Shown one piece after another: positions 38,081-50,120 of a stretch of DNA of 64,000 bases (positions are counted from its first letter, which is position 1; each line of letters opens with the position of its first letter). A program made the position numbers and the translations under genes. The notes beneath the pieces are model-generated. The model was not told the origin of the DNA. It made no database searches and worked only from the letters and a program-made list of their open reading frames with translations. This stretch comes from Druceiella hillmani (taxonomy: Eukaryota > Arthropoda > Insecta > Lepidoptera > Hepialidae), in assembly GCA_039881145.1 (NCBI GenBank), contig JAYKKI010000015.1, positions 23,553,501-23,617,500 of the forward strand. Reading direction: 5' to 3'.

Positions 38081-39560
38081 TGTGCAACGAAACGAAGCCA
38101 GTGTTTGATAACGGCTCAGGTATTTGAGTTAAAACTAATTTTTCTTTATTCCACGCAGCTTTTTCTTTTAAATAATTGCAATGAAAAAGTTGAAATAGTT
38201 TTTAATGATTATCGTCGTACAAATATAGAGTTTTAATAGAATATCTACGTGCTCGTATATATTGGTTTTACCAACAAATTAGCCGAGATCTCATGTGTTT
38301 CTTAACAAATTTCAAGAATTTTGTGATTACTTTTGCAATTTTTAATCTCATTATTGCTATTGAAATTAAATAACGGAAATACTAAAAATAAGGACCATAT
38401 TTTTAAACTGCCGTATTATTAATGTAGAAATTAAGACAAACTAAACATGTTGATTTCCCTAGCAATATTATGTTATTAAAACGGAAGTTGTTCACAATTT
38501 ATGAAATAGAGAAACCCATGAAAGATAATAAAATTCAGCATTATTAATTTTTATGCATGGGCTGAATTACGTAGCAATAACATTTCTAAAGCGGTAAATA
38601 ATATTAAAGCACGAAACGGAAGTCCACTATCTACCAGCAAGCTAATTTAAGTGATATAGGATAATATATAAACCTGGATTATATACTTATGAGAGAAACG
38701 AACGTTGTTAAATATTTTGCTATTAGTACTATTTTTGCAAATTTAAAAACAAGATTTTCGTTAGTATTCTTTAAAGTATAAATCCCTTGAAGCAACCTGT
38801 AAGCTTATAATACTTTTTGGAAAATTTTGTAAAGTTTGTATTTTGGGTATTATGATTCCACGATCAAATGCACGACGAATAGAAAATATAAGGAATTTGT
38901 TTTTCTCATGAAATAGGTAATGTGGAAAAAGATTATTTATGCTTTAAATGTTTTATGTTTACGTTTAACAAAAAAAGTCCAATATAAGAACATAAATTAT
39001 CAGTTAAATCCAAGAAAACCTTCAATCATATCTTTACATTTCAGAAGTAATATTTTAAAAATAATACAGGAGCTTTTACATTTTTGGGAAATATGCGTAT
39101 AATTAATAACACGGTAGATCATTATTATGTTATTTTATTTCTTACAGCGAATGTTATTAATTTATCATTTTTTGAAAATAGAATTGCCTGTGTATTCACA
39201 GTATTTCCGTGGGTATTCACTAAAATTACAATTTGGTTTCCATTATAATCATCGTATAAATTTTGGATTCACTTTTCTCTAGACGTCTTTTCCGCAATTG
39301 TTAAGAAAGTAGAAACAAATTGCTTTGGGCTCATAAAACGAATACCTCCATCCTTACAGTCAACTTTGAAGACACAAAAAAATGATTGTGATGTACATCA
39401 TAAGAAATTTTAAGGAGTATTTCAGCTTATTAAATCTTTCTCTTTTGTGGTAAGCTAAAATCCATTCAACAATATTTAGATCAAGGCGAACAGAAAAACA
39501 TTTAACAGCATAATACTCTAATATCTTGTCACTAAGATATTGGCATTACCAGGATGACAA

Positions 39561-39561
<1 letters not shown>
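38081..39561. other. Noncoding stretch
   Basis: No gene or repeat recognised. Confidence 0.5.

Positions 39562-39604
<43 letters not shown>
39562..39604. repeat. (TA)n microsatellite
   Basis: About 43 bp of uninterrupted TA. Confidence 0.95.
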
Positions 39605-39606
<2 letters not shown>

Positions 39607-39667
39607 AGAAACTTCATTAAAATCAGATATTAATATAAAAACCATAACAAAAGTTGAGTGTAAAACA

Positions 39668-39720
39668 GTGGAATAACTGGACCGGGTTAATATCCTCATA
39701 AAAGCTCCCCTTTGTTACAA
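39668..39720 (+). repeat. Partial copy of repeat 'R'
   Basis: Only the first part is clear: 'ggaataactggaccgggtta' and 'atatcctcataaaagct'. The following 80 bases may continue weakly to an 'atacccgg' at about 39795. Confidence 0.5.
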
Positions 39721-40076
39721 TAGGCAAACATTTTGGAAAATAAAGCCTATATTTTATCATTGCCTTTGTGAACTACATTTATGTGTACTTAATATACCCG
39801 GAGTTGAACTACTTTAAATAGGGAATGTATTTAAAGGACTTTAGTTCAGCGTTAAATAAATTTAAGATTGATATTATCACTCAATTAGCTGCATGAAACA
39901 TTAATGCGATTATTAGTGCCAATTCTTCAACACATTAAACTGTGTTTATTATTATCATCTAAAACAAGAAGAGGCTCAACATATAATGAATACTACTATT
40001 TTTATTTAACCGCGTTTCCCTTTATAACTATCAGCGCTCGAAAAGCGAGACGACGAATGACGTGAAACGGATATGC

Positions 40077-40142
<66 letters not shown>

Positions 40143-40143
40143 A
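40077..40143. repeat. Compound (AT)n(GT)n(GTAT)n microsatellite
   Basis: Three adjoining simple repeats lie about 90 bp before a foldback element. Confidence 0.96.
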
Positions 40144-40232
40144 AACGTAGCAAATTGTGAGTAAATTATGACACAAGACTAAACTTTTTATAGCATTACA
40201 TTTACATGTGGCCTTTAAATAAACTCTTTTAT

Positions 40233-40427
40233 ATTCACACTTAAATGAAACTACGTGATGTAGTATTATTTCTACTTTCTTTAATTTCTTTACCACGTAT
40301 TAAAAATGACAAATTTATTCAAGTATTAAAAATGACAAAATTAAAGAAAGTAGAAATAATACTACATCACGTAGTTTCATTTAAGTGTGAATAATGAATT
40401 TCTACAAAATTAACGCCAAATATATTC
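40233..40427. mobile_element. Foldback element, copy 3 (perfect arms, short centre)
   Basis: Arms 40233-40285 and 40340-40392 are perfectly complementary over 53 bp. The inner part of the family hairpin is replaced by a 54-bp spacer with two 'tattaaaaatgacaaa' units. The right arm is followed by a 35-bp tail to 40427 ('ttctacaaaattaacgcc' and more), shared with copy 1. The element is flanked by a perfect 11-bp direct repeat, 'aactcttttat', at 40222-40232 and 40428-40438. The left repeat abuts the arm exactly, and the right one comes after the tail. Perfect arms suggest a recent insertion or recent arm repair. Confidence 0.9.
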
Positions 40428-41099
40428 AACTCTTTTATGTTGGTAGTTGCTAAGATACCGAGATACTTCTGCCTCGAAATAGCAATGTTTTATTCCTATA
40501 GTGAAAAATAGTAAATATAACATTTTATTACCATAATACATCATCAAAATGAAATCTCTTAGAATAACGTAACAAATAACAAAATGAAGTAACAATATTT
40601 AAAAGCCAGTCAAATGTTTTTATTATAAAACCGTGGTTGTGCCTTATAAATGTCTCATCTGTCACATCATTTGAATGCACAGAGTAACGGTATTTTGTAA
40701 AAACGAATAGAAAATTAATGAAACTACACAGGTTATTGAAAGTGGAATATTTAAGAAAAATAATAGTGTTGGATAAGAAAATTAGCAGATCCCGCTGTCT
40801 TTGTTTGCAATTTTATTTTACTTTTTTTCCATAGCTCTTTTGACATAGTCTCGATCGAATAAGAATAATAATCGAGAATATTTATCATTATAACTAATCA
40901 TTAGTATTCATGAATATAAACTACAAATGAAAATTTTATATTTAAATACTTTTTCTCTTTTCAAACATAGAATAAGTTTACCATTATTTTGCGTGAAAGC
41001 ATCTTGCAACGTAATGATTAAGTGGTCGGGAAAGATGTAGATTTTTTTATCTGTTTAATAAGTTTTTGACAATTTAAAGATAAAATTTCAGCAAATTGT

Positions 41100-41530
41100 G
41101 ACAATTGTGTCGGAAAATCTTTGCAATCGTTAACTTTGGGCACGATGGATATCTGATAGAATTTTTTGGGAGTAAATCGCTACAAGAGATAAAACACGAG
41201 CTAGTTTTTGCAACCTAGAAATTAAACTGTAATTCGAATAGTGGATGCACATTCACTTCCAAACCAAACCAAAAATTGTTCACAAATTTTCAATATCAAG
41301 AAGTTCGTGACTATAAAAGTCTAGTATGAACCATTTCTAGCAATGGGGAGGTATAAAGAGCAAAGTATTAAATTAAATATTGTCTTCATCCACGATAATA
41401 CCAGACCGCATGTTGATACCACCATAAAAATCATTATTTAATCATTTCTAAGAGCAGAATTCTATTATCCTAATTTAGCTCCAAGTGACTCACTTTTTCT
41501 CTAAACTCGAGAAGTTCCTTATCTAATCGG
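41100..41530 (+). pseudogene. mariner-like transposase relic
   Basis: The clear part is at 41389-41510: VFIHDNTRPHVDTT, then a stop, and YYPNLAPSDSLFL. HDN-x-RPH and LAPSD are the second and third catalytic blocks of mariner transposases. About 30 residues lie between the two Asp, against 34 in the family, so a small deletion has occurred. Upstream (41140-41210) a weaker frame with GYLIEFFG and LQEIKHEL may belong to the same protein. Stops rule out function. The piece belongs to a different copy from the one at 17.5 kb, because the surviving residues differ throughout. Confidence 0.72.
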
Positions 41531-42309
41531 AGTATTTTCAAGTATCAAAAATGACAAAATGAATTTTAATAAAAAATATTGCCTACAAAACACACGGAAT
41601 ACACGGAATGAGAGAAACGAGGAACAAACATTTTGATCGATTAAGGTTTTTACTAGCATTATGGAATACGCAGGAAGACATAGGACAAATATTTTATCTC
41701 AGACATTTATCTGTTATTTTGAATCATCAGTTATTAATTTGATAATTTTTCTAATAATTTACGGGAAAATCTTTAAATACAAAATACAATTTACGGAAAA
41801 TGCCCCCTTTAATTTATTATCACATTTTCGAATAAAATTTCAAATATTTTACCATTAATCTTTATTTTAAGTGCATTTAGACTACGTTCAACCTCGTATG
41901 AAAGATAAATTCTCTGGAAAAACTTGACTAGACATCGAAAATCAGCTTAAAGTTTAAAGGATTTCATAAACAAGAAATCATTATTCATATCAAAATCGAT
42001 TTGTCAGATTAAATAGATGTAAATCCCAAACTAAGGATCCAAATGTAATTTCCATATACTTTGGCATATATATAAGAAAACTTAAGTTAACCTTACATAT
42101 GAAGAATAATCTATTATTATTCACGTTCAGAAATATTTCTGAATGTTTCTTCATTTTCATAATACATTTTTTATTATTTTACGATATTACTTCAACCGTT
42201 ATAAATAATAAATTATTGAAAGAAGATTTTTTATTTTTGAATTTGGATTATTTTTCATTAGATAAAGTTAAATCAATTTGCTGAATATAAGTACAATGGG
42301 GTTAACTTT

Positions 42310-42425
42310 ATTACATTAATACCACCTCAAAGGTTTACCTGCACTGCAGAAACCATAGATTATCAAGTCGATAGACGATTGTATTTTACTTTGATCACGT
42401 ATAGTGTTTTAGTGAATTTTGCGTA
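42310..42425 (+). repeat. Unnamed dispersed repeat 'R', copy at 42.3 kb
   Basis: It shares 'cctcaaaggtttacctgc', 'accatagattatcaagtcga', 'tattttactttgatcacg' and 'agtgttttagtga' with the other copies. Confidence 0.75.
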
Positions 42426-44959
42426 TTCGTAATGAGATTAAGGTAAATATCCGCAGTTATCTCCTTTTGATAAGATCCTTGGCTTGCTCGTAATTTCCTT
42501 GAGAGATATAAATTCTTTGGTTAATCGCTCCATTGTAATAATTTTAAGTTAAATAGAGGGCTTTAAAAATAGTGTAGAATTGTATAAAAATATTTATTTG
42601 AGATAATTTAATACAAGTTGTTACTTTATTATATATCCGGGTTTTCTTTTGTTGATTCCATTACAATCATTTCTGTATTGCGTTTTAATTAATATCCATA
42701 GTTGTTCAATTATTTCATCATATATAATTATTATATTTTACTTTTTTAAAATTATTGTAATACTTTCTTATACGGTGTCAAAGGAAGGAGGGGTTGAAGG
42801 TCTTAGTGTTTGATCTTATACTTTATATAATTACTTAATGTTACAAGATATGAGCTCTTTTTATCCTACCACTGCCTTCAGCAAAAATAATTACGTCAAC
42901 ATTTCTTTCAAAATAAGGTAGGATGACATCAAACCGTATATATGTTTTCCTTATTTTCAAAAAGATTTTTTCGTCACAATAAAACGTAATATTGCTTGAA
43001 ATATAATTATATATTCAAATTATACACTTATTCCTAAGGAAAGCATAGGTAATAAATTGTTTAGTTCTGGAAACTTCAGAAATCTGTATGATTTATGTAC
43101 GACACATACACATTACACGCATTTTATAAGATTTTTGAAATCCGAATTAAACTTCCTGTCTTTACAGAGATAATCAATCAATATGAAATTATTTTAGGCT
43201 ATTCTTCAACTCCAATAAAATTAAAATTTTAAACATTCACATCTTTTTTTATCTTCTCATAGATTTGAGAAAAAATTCCATGCTGGGTAATTGAGTAAAA
43301 TTAAATCGGAGTTAAGATAACACCTCAGAGTTATGTTTCTGACAATTTGCGTTCATGAAATTACAGAAGAGCTTGTTAATTATATATTCCATTTTGTCAT
43401 CAATATGGTTCCTCTATTTCTTTGTAATTTTATCCCGAGATGAACTAGATAGACGTAATATAATATTACATTGTAATTATAGACTTATATGGTATTCCAC
43501 CAACTCTGTTATTTCGTGGAACTCTCGCTTTTATGGATTATCTTAGGTATATATAGGGATTAACGTTGTCCATCAACATAACTTTATCGGAAAAAAACTA
43601 TATAGTCAAAGTATATGTTTCCTAAGAAGCACTTAGACAATGAGAAATTAATAATTAATTTCATTTCTTTTTTGTCGATTTTTATTTTTTAATAAAAAAT
43701 CTACTTTTTTATTAGTATACTGAGAGCACGTTATTTTTTGGAGAATATTTCTCTTAAGCGTTTTACTGGCTTCAATTTTCTTTTAATTTCTTCTACGACC
43801 ATTACCCGTGTGATTTACCAAAAGTAGAAGAATAAATTAACCATTTTAATTTTTTATGCCAATATTTCTGACAATTATAGTACTACAAAAACTGTAAGCA
43901 AAGTTGTGAAGAGCTGAAAGTATTAAATGATCGTTCTTCACTTTATAAAATTTCTTTCAAAAATCCTGCGGAAGTGAATTAAAAGAATTAATAGGTCAAT
44001 ATGATTTAAAGTGTAGATACTCGCTCTGCTCCGCTCGTCCTTCTAGAATGGACGCTCCTTATTTTTCATTGATTTTTTATTAGATGTATTTTCACTTTTT
44101 CAATAAAATTGCTTCGATAGTTCTTTAGTCTTGCCGTCTGTATAACACATAAAGTATACTAAGTGACAGTTTTACGCTTGAATTTCTCGAAATTTATAAC
44201 TTATATGAGATCATTTCGAAAAATTTCCGTTTTTTGACAATAAATCTTAAGAGAACAATAAATTTTACAAATGTATTAAATTTGATCAAATTTAAAAAAA
44301 ATTCATTCAAGATCTAGAAATTTGAATAGGTATTTGAACATTTTGAAAAAAAACTTTATGCCTCAGCTTATCTAAACTACAAAAATTAAACAAAAGTATC
44401 TGAATAACTGAGCTCCATGAAAATTCTTGAAGTCTAAAAAAGTTTTCGCCTCAAAATATTATTAATATTATATTTCAATAATATAAAACCGCACGACGTT
44501 ACTTGATTGAACACGAACCTTTCACTGATGACATATGAACAATTTGCATGCCGTTCCGTAACTATACATCTGTAGCATAATATGACTTATGTTTTTATGT
44601 AGACATTTTCATCAGTATTTGTAGAACTATCTAGCATAACCTTCAGAAATGTATAGTTTAGGAATATTGATTTTTCAAATAATATCACATGAAGTAAAAA
44701 TAGTCCTTTATTTGGTTTTTCTTTAATTTCTTTATGACTGTTTTTGAGGGTTATCTATCAAGATATATCGGGTATTTCCTTTATCACCGTGCTTATTTCA
44801 AACCTTGACATGAAATTGTGTATGAGAAAACTTTGATCGATATGTTCAGCCATGTATTTAGAAAATTTCTCAAATAAATTGTTTTGGAATCCTTACAAGT
44901 CGCTCTTCAATAAAAGTTGAGTATATAATTTACTTCTTTATAATCTTTTTGAATATTTT
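42426..44959. other. Noncoding stretch
   Basis: No gene recognised. A short 'tcgctctgctccgctcgtcc' near 44011 is more GC-rich than the rest and resembles pieces of lepidopteran repeats, but it is too short to classify. Confidence 0.45.
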
Positions 44960-45125
44960 TGAGTACATACAGTATTTATGTAGCATAAAATATATATATT
45001 TCCGCAATGAGTTTCGGCAAAAAATGGCTTTGATATACGAATGGATACGTCAAGTACCTCATAATGTTTCCGTTGTTTTTTTAAGGTACAGAACCCTGAA
45101 AATGAAGCAATTGCTTTCTTAAAAT
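44960..45125 (+). repeat. Lepidopteran dispersed repeat fragment
   Basis: 'gtttccgttgtttttttaag' and 'gtacagaaccctgaaaat' match the end portion seen at 53.8 kb and 16.2 kb. Confidence 0.5.
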
Positions 45126-47577
45126 AAAAATACGCTCGACGAAACTAAGGTATTAAGTGTTTTGCAACAAACCATATAAGATGTTCCAACTGCTTTTTCA
45201 AAGTCAAATTTTTAGTTTTTATAACCAAATCGCTATTATATTAATAATTAAAATATTGATATTTATAAAGAAATAGTCAGTATATGTAGTAATATGACCA
45301 TAAAAATTTATATCACCACATAATTACTAAGCACATGTAATGTAACCCAGAACAAAGCAAATGTAAATGTAATCCAGAACAGGTAAACATACGGTTTATT
45401 TATTTATTTAACATTTTCAAGAACAACATCTATTTGTACTTTAACCTAAATATTATTTGTATTTCTAGGCAATAATTTCCAAACTTTTTCTTTATTTTTA
45501 TCTGACATTAAACATATGTACCAAATTTCAAGTTTCTGGCTTTTCTCGATGTGACAAAGTACATAACTTATTGTGTAAGCATATTTTATGTGGATATAAA
45601 GGTTGTTTTTTTAACAATAAGCCCGCCATATATATCAATTGTACACATTAAAGTACGTAAATAAATAAATAAGTATATTGCCTACTGTGATGATACATTG
45701 TTAACATTTGTTCCTCAAATATGTTTTATTTCAAATTGAATATCCTGTTTAAAGTGCTTACATTATTACAACTAATCATAAATCGTGTATGATATATTGC
45801 GAAAATCAAAAATATGGCTTATTAGATTCATATTTTTAGATTCACACTATTTGCAACATATATACATTCCGTTACATAAAATACCTCTTGATCGCGCAGG
45901 GTATTAAAAAATAAATTAAAAATTTCTTACTAAAGTATACCAGCAGCGACGCTATCTTCTGACGCCACAATATTTTTTAATAACTTCATAAAGAAATTTA
46001 TATCTTTTGTGGGACAAAACATTGCTATATATTATCCTTAATATTTTTTTATCGCTGTACCCCATTCGTTAATAATCAATTGATTAGTTTAGGCATGAAT
46101 GCGAGACAAACAATCTCATTTTTGCATTTTTTTTGTGATGTGTTTGTTGTTGATTTAGGATGTAAAATTAAAAAAAAATTTCTTCGAGTTACCACATAAA
46201 ATATCAATGAAATAAGATAATTTATCATTCAGTTTCTTTAATCTATTTTTCTTTCCCAGATACTGGTGTAATAAAGCCAATGGCAAGCGCTAGTCCGAAA
46301 GTTTTTGATTACTTATGTTGTTACAGAATTTATAATAATGAGAAATTATATGTAAGGGACAAATATTTAGTATTTCATTTATCTAAAATCGTTTTTGAAA
46401 TGGGCATTTTGATTTGCAAAAAATTGCATTAAAGTACAATGAGTAAATTAAAATACAGCGCTGTCAAATGAAACCATTTTAGACACGATTGAGAGCCAAC
46501 TCAATATTTACGGATTCCTAATGATGCTATAACATTTTTTTCAAAAATTCCTTTGTATGACCTAGTGCATAACTTTTTTTCAAATAGGAATTTTACACGA
46601 GCGATGAAATATATTTTCTCTCAAAAAACCAACTTGAATACGATGCCAATAAGCACGTCTAGAGACAAATCCTTGACATATTCTTTAGAGTAACAATAAG
46701 AGAAGGACTTGCTTATGCGAGTAAAATAAAAACTGCATTTTTAGGTACTTGTTCATGTCTCGTAATTATAAAAATTTGTGATTCTGAATAATGACCAGGT
46801 TTACGATTGAAAAGAACTGACGCCTGGTAAAAGCTAAACGTTAGACGAGATGCATTACAGTCTGTATTTTGGAAGCTTTAATCTTCCTCTTAAAGCGGGG
46901 TTACAATTTCTCTTGTATTTGATGTATTATCTGTAGGCCACAAAAATGTAATTTTTTGATCCTTATATGCATAGATGATATATATAAGATCACTTACGTG
47001 TTAGTTTTCTGTCAATTTATTTGTTTATCACAAACAGTTTTAGGTTGAATCTTAAAAATTGTCCTAATAATAGATAATCTTAAACTGAGTATTTTAAATA
47101 AAAATCAAAGTAAATTCACTCTGACCAGAAGAAAAGAGAAAGACTATAGCAATTAACCTATATATTATAATTTTTGAAGAAAATTAAAGATATAACATTT
47201 AAAATAGTTTGATGTACACTTAATTGTTTAAATTTATCATAAGTATTTAAGTATGTACGGAACTCTCGTGTTGAGAGTTCTACTCGTTCTTAGTAGGTTC
47301 TTTTTAGTACAGTAATCGATATTCACTATTCATTGATTTGATATTCTTGGTTTTTGATATTAGAAATTTTACTTAGTAAAATTGACTATAACAGTAATTT
47401 CACACACTAATATACGCTTACATATATGCATAAAGGTACACATTTATTCTCCAATTAATAATTTTAATATGGAGTATGGTTGAAACATGTTTAAACTTAA
47501 ATAGAGGCTGAAATAATTAATATGGCCTTAGAAAAAAATTTAAAAAAAGAAGGAAAAAGTTTAATTAAAATATTTTT
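45126..47577. other. Noncoding stretch with one shared block
   Basis: No gene recognised. The block 46700-46813 resembles 32447-32560. 'ccaaatttcaagtttct' near 45520 may be another scrap of the lepidopteran repeat. Confidence 0.45.
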
Positions 47578-47880
47578 GTCGACAAAATTAATTTGTGATT
47601 TTATTCCAAAAATACTACCAAAATAATTAGTTAAACTTACTACTATTTCATATTTTCATATTAATTATCCAATTTATCAAATTTTAAATTATTTAATTTT
47701 TCGTTTTATATGATATAATTTACGATATTGCTGTTGACAAAATTTATTTGTGATTTTATACCTAAAATACTAATTTTAGGGATAAAATCCCAAATTAATT
47801 TTGTCACCAACAATTAAAAAATTAATGTCATATACAACGTAATTTAAAAAATTAAAAATTCACTCAAAATATTTTAATGA
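47578..47880. mobile_element. Candidate foldback element
   Basis: The inner hairpin pairs about 47735-47767 with 47773-47805 at 29 of 33 positions. Pairing continues outward more weakly ('tatatgatataatttacg' against 'cgta', 'gtatatgaca'-type sequence to about 47850). A direct copy of the arm tip 'gacaaaattaatttgtgatt' lies at 47581-47600. I found no target-site duplication. Confidence 0.6.
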
Positions 47881-48479
47881 TCTGATTCATCCTAGTAAGG
47901 TAAAATGCTATATGCAATTGCTATATATATTTTTTAAAATTTTCGGTACGAAGAATTTTGCTGTTTGCGATTTTATTATTCGCTGTAATTTAAAGGAACC
48001 TAAACATGTTCAGTAATCCTTTACTAATCACTTTAAATTACAAATTATTTCAAATACCTTAGTATATACAGGAAACTAATTTTACTAAAGATGATGGCCT
48101 CACAGGCGAGATTTAATACAATAAAACTCATAACTTAGTTTGTCATTATTAAGGCATTGTTGTTATTTTATATTTTCCAATATTTTAATATAAAATATCT
48201 ACAAGTATTGAATAATAATGATTATTTTACTTATTTATTAATTTTCAAAAAATAGTCGTAAACTTTATTGTAAAAGTAAATATTATATACCTATTAGAAA
48301 AAAAAATGTTATTTTGTGCGTCAATCACACAAAATCTATTGGTGTGGTAAAAGGGTGCAATTTTCGAACTCATACTTATATCAAAGCAAGCTGGATTACG
48401 TTTCACAAGTGTATTGTTTTTAAATTGATATTCTCGTTAACATTGTGAAAAACAAAACGAAAGTCATATGTTATCATTT

Positions 48480-50120
48480 TACATTAAGTGTTGTATTAAA
48501 ACCATTAATTGTTCCTGGTTATAGTGGAATTTTTCGAATGAATGTAATGATTAGGTATGTTACCTGCATTATAAAATTACGTTTTATGATAAATTTTCTA
48601 AAATTACAAAAGATCCAAGGAGACGAGAGAATTGGGTGAAAATTATTCCTTCATTGCGAAAGGAAACAGACTCGTTGGATGCTAAAACAACTCTTATTTG
48701 CTCCAAACACTTCCGGAATCAAGACAATGTTGGCTCTATATTGATAGCAGACGTACTTTTTTGCCAAATGAAGCAGTTTCTATACTTGCTGTAACTATTA
48801 ATAAATATATGATTTATTGGTCACCGACTTTAAAATAAGAAATTGTCAGTCAAGTTTTCATTTTTGTGCTTTTTACATCATACCTCTGAAGCAATTTAAA
48901 AAAGTTTACATCGTATATACGAATGAACGAAAGACGCGTATTTCAGAATGAGGTCCATATTCGTGTTAGTAACCATGAGAATAGTAGTAATTTAATAATT
49001 ATGATAACTTCGGGTATTATATTATTACTTTTTTATTTTTTTTTATATTTTGAATGACTGCGGTACATGGTACACAAACTTGTCGTCGAGTTATAATTCT
49101 AATGCAAATATATTAATTGTATGTATATGTATACATACAATTCTACAATATATTTAAAGTCAAACTTCGAAGATGAAGACCTCCGCAGCTGAAAATATGT
49201 CAATAGATAGCATTTAAATTGATAAAAAAATAGTCCAAATAACAGAAACATATAGAAAATATAAAATGAAGAAAACTAATCACTGCTTGACAGTTGTAGC
49301 CACAGAGACTAAAACAAATTAAGAACATATCACAAAAAAACCAGAAGTCTGAATTTAAAAAACACAAAACTAAAATCATTAATAGAAAAAATTAAAGAAC
49401 AGTGTATGTTAAGCGAAGAAAAAGGAAAGCAGCTAAATTTAAACAACCGAACACAACAACTAATGGATGATTTTAATAAGATGTTCAAAAAAAGACGAAC
49501 TTTTAATAAATTCCATTATACGTTAAAGAAGTTCGCATAGACGTTGAACTTTTATTCGTTTGCTGCATATAAATATATCCGATCTGCGCTAAACAACTCT
49601 TTACCATACTCAAAGACACTGATAAATTGGTATAATAAAATAAACGGAGATCCTGGTTTTACTTAAGAAGCTTTTGAAATTTATAAGTCAAAAGTTAAAA
49701 TTCAATAGATAAGGCGACTTGTAACTTAGTATTGGATGATATGGATATCTGACAAGAAAACATTTTGATGGTAAAAAAATACCACGGATTTGTTGACTTT
49801 GGATTGGACGATAAAAATAAAGGTCAAAACATAGGTCGGAATAGCTTACCATAGTGTTGCTATTCCAATAGGCTATTTGTTGGCAACTAAACTTTCTACT
49901 ATAGTTAACTTAGCACTTACAAAATATACATAAAAAAATGTTGAGGTCGCATCTGCATCATTCATTCATGGCGAAAAATTTCAAATTGTTGGCAACAACG
50001 AGTCTTTTCAATACAAGTAACATGGCCATCTCTGTCATACGGATACTACGTCGTTACATTTGACATAGTGTAAAATGTGTAATTACGTGTAATTACAAAA
50101 TTCAAAAAATGGGTACATTT
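48480..50120 (+). pseudogene. THAP / P-element-like transposase relic
   Basis: Two parts of one family protein lie in order. The first (48603-48794) has DPRRRENWVKIIPSLRKE and TLICSKHF, the second half of a THAP DNA-binding zinc finger. The Cys-x-Lys-His of the C2CH motif is present. The second part (about 49515-50110) has TLNFYSFAAYKYIR, SLPYSKTLINWYNKINGDPGF and YHGFVDFGLDDKNKGQN, then more broken pieces. These match the region of P-element and THAP9-type transposases around the first catalytic Asp (V-D-F-G-...-D). Stops and frame changes occur throughout. No terminal repeats were seen. P elements move by cut and paste, and THAP9-type proteins are their domesticated relatives. With this much decay it is a dead transposon and not a host gene. 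Confidence 0.85.
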
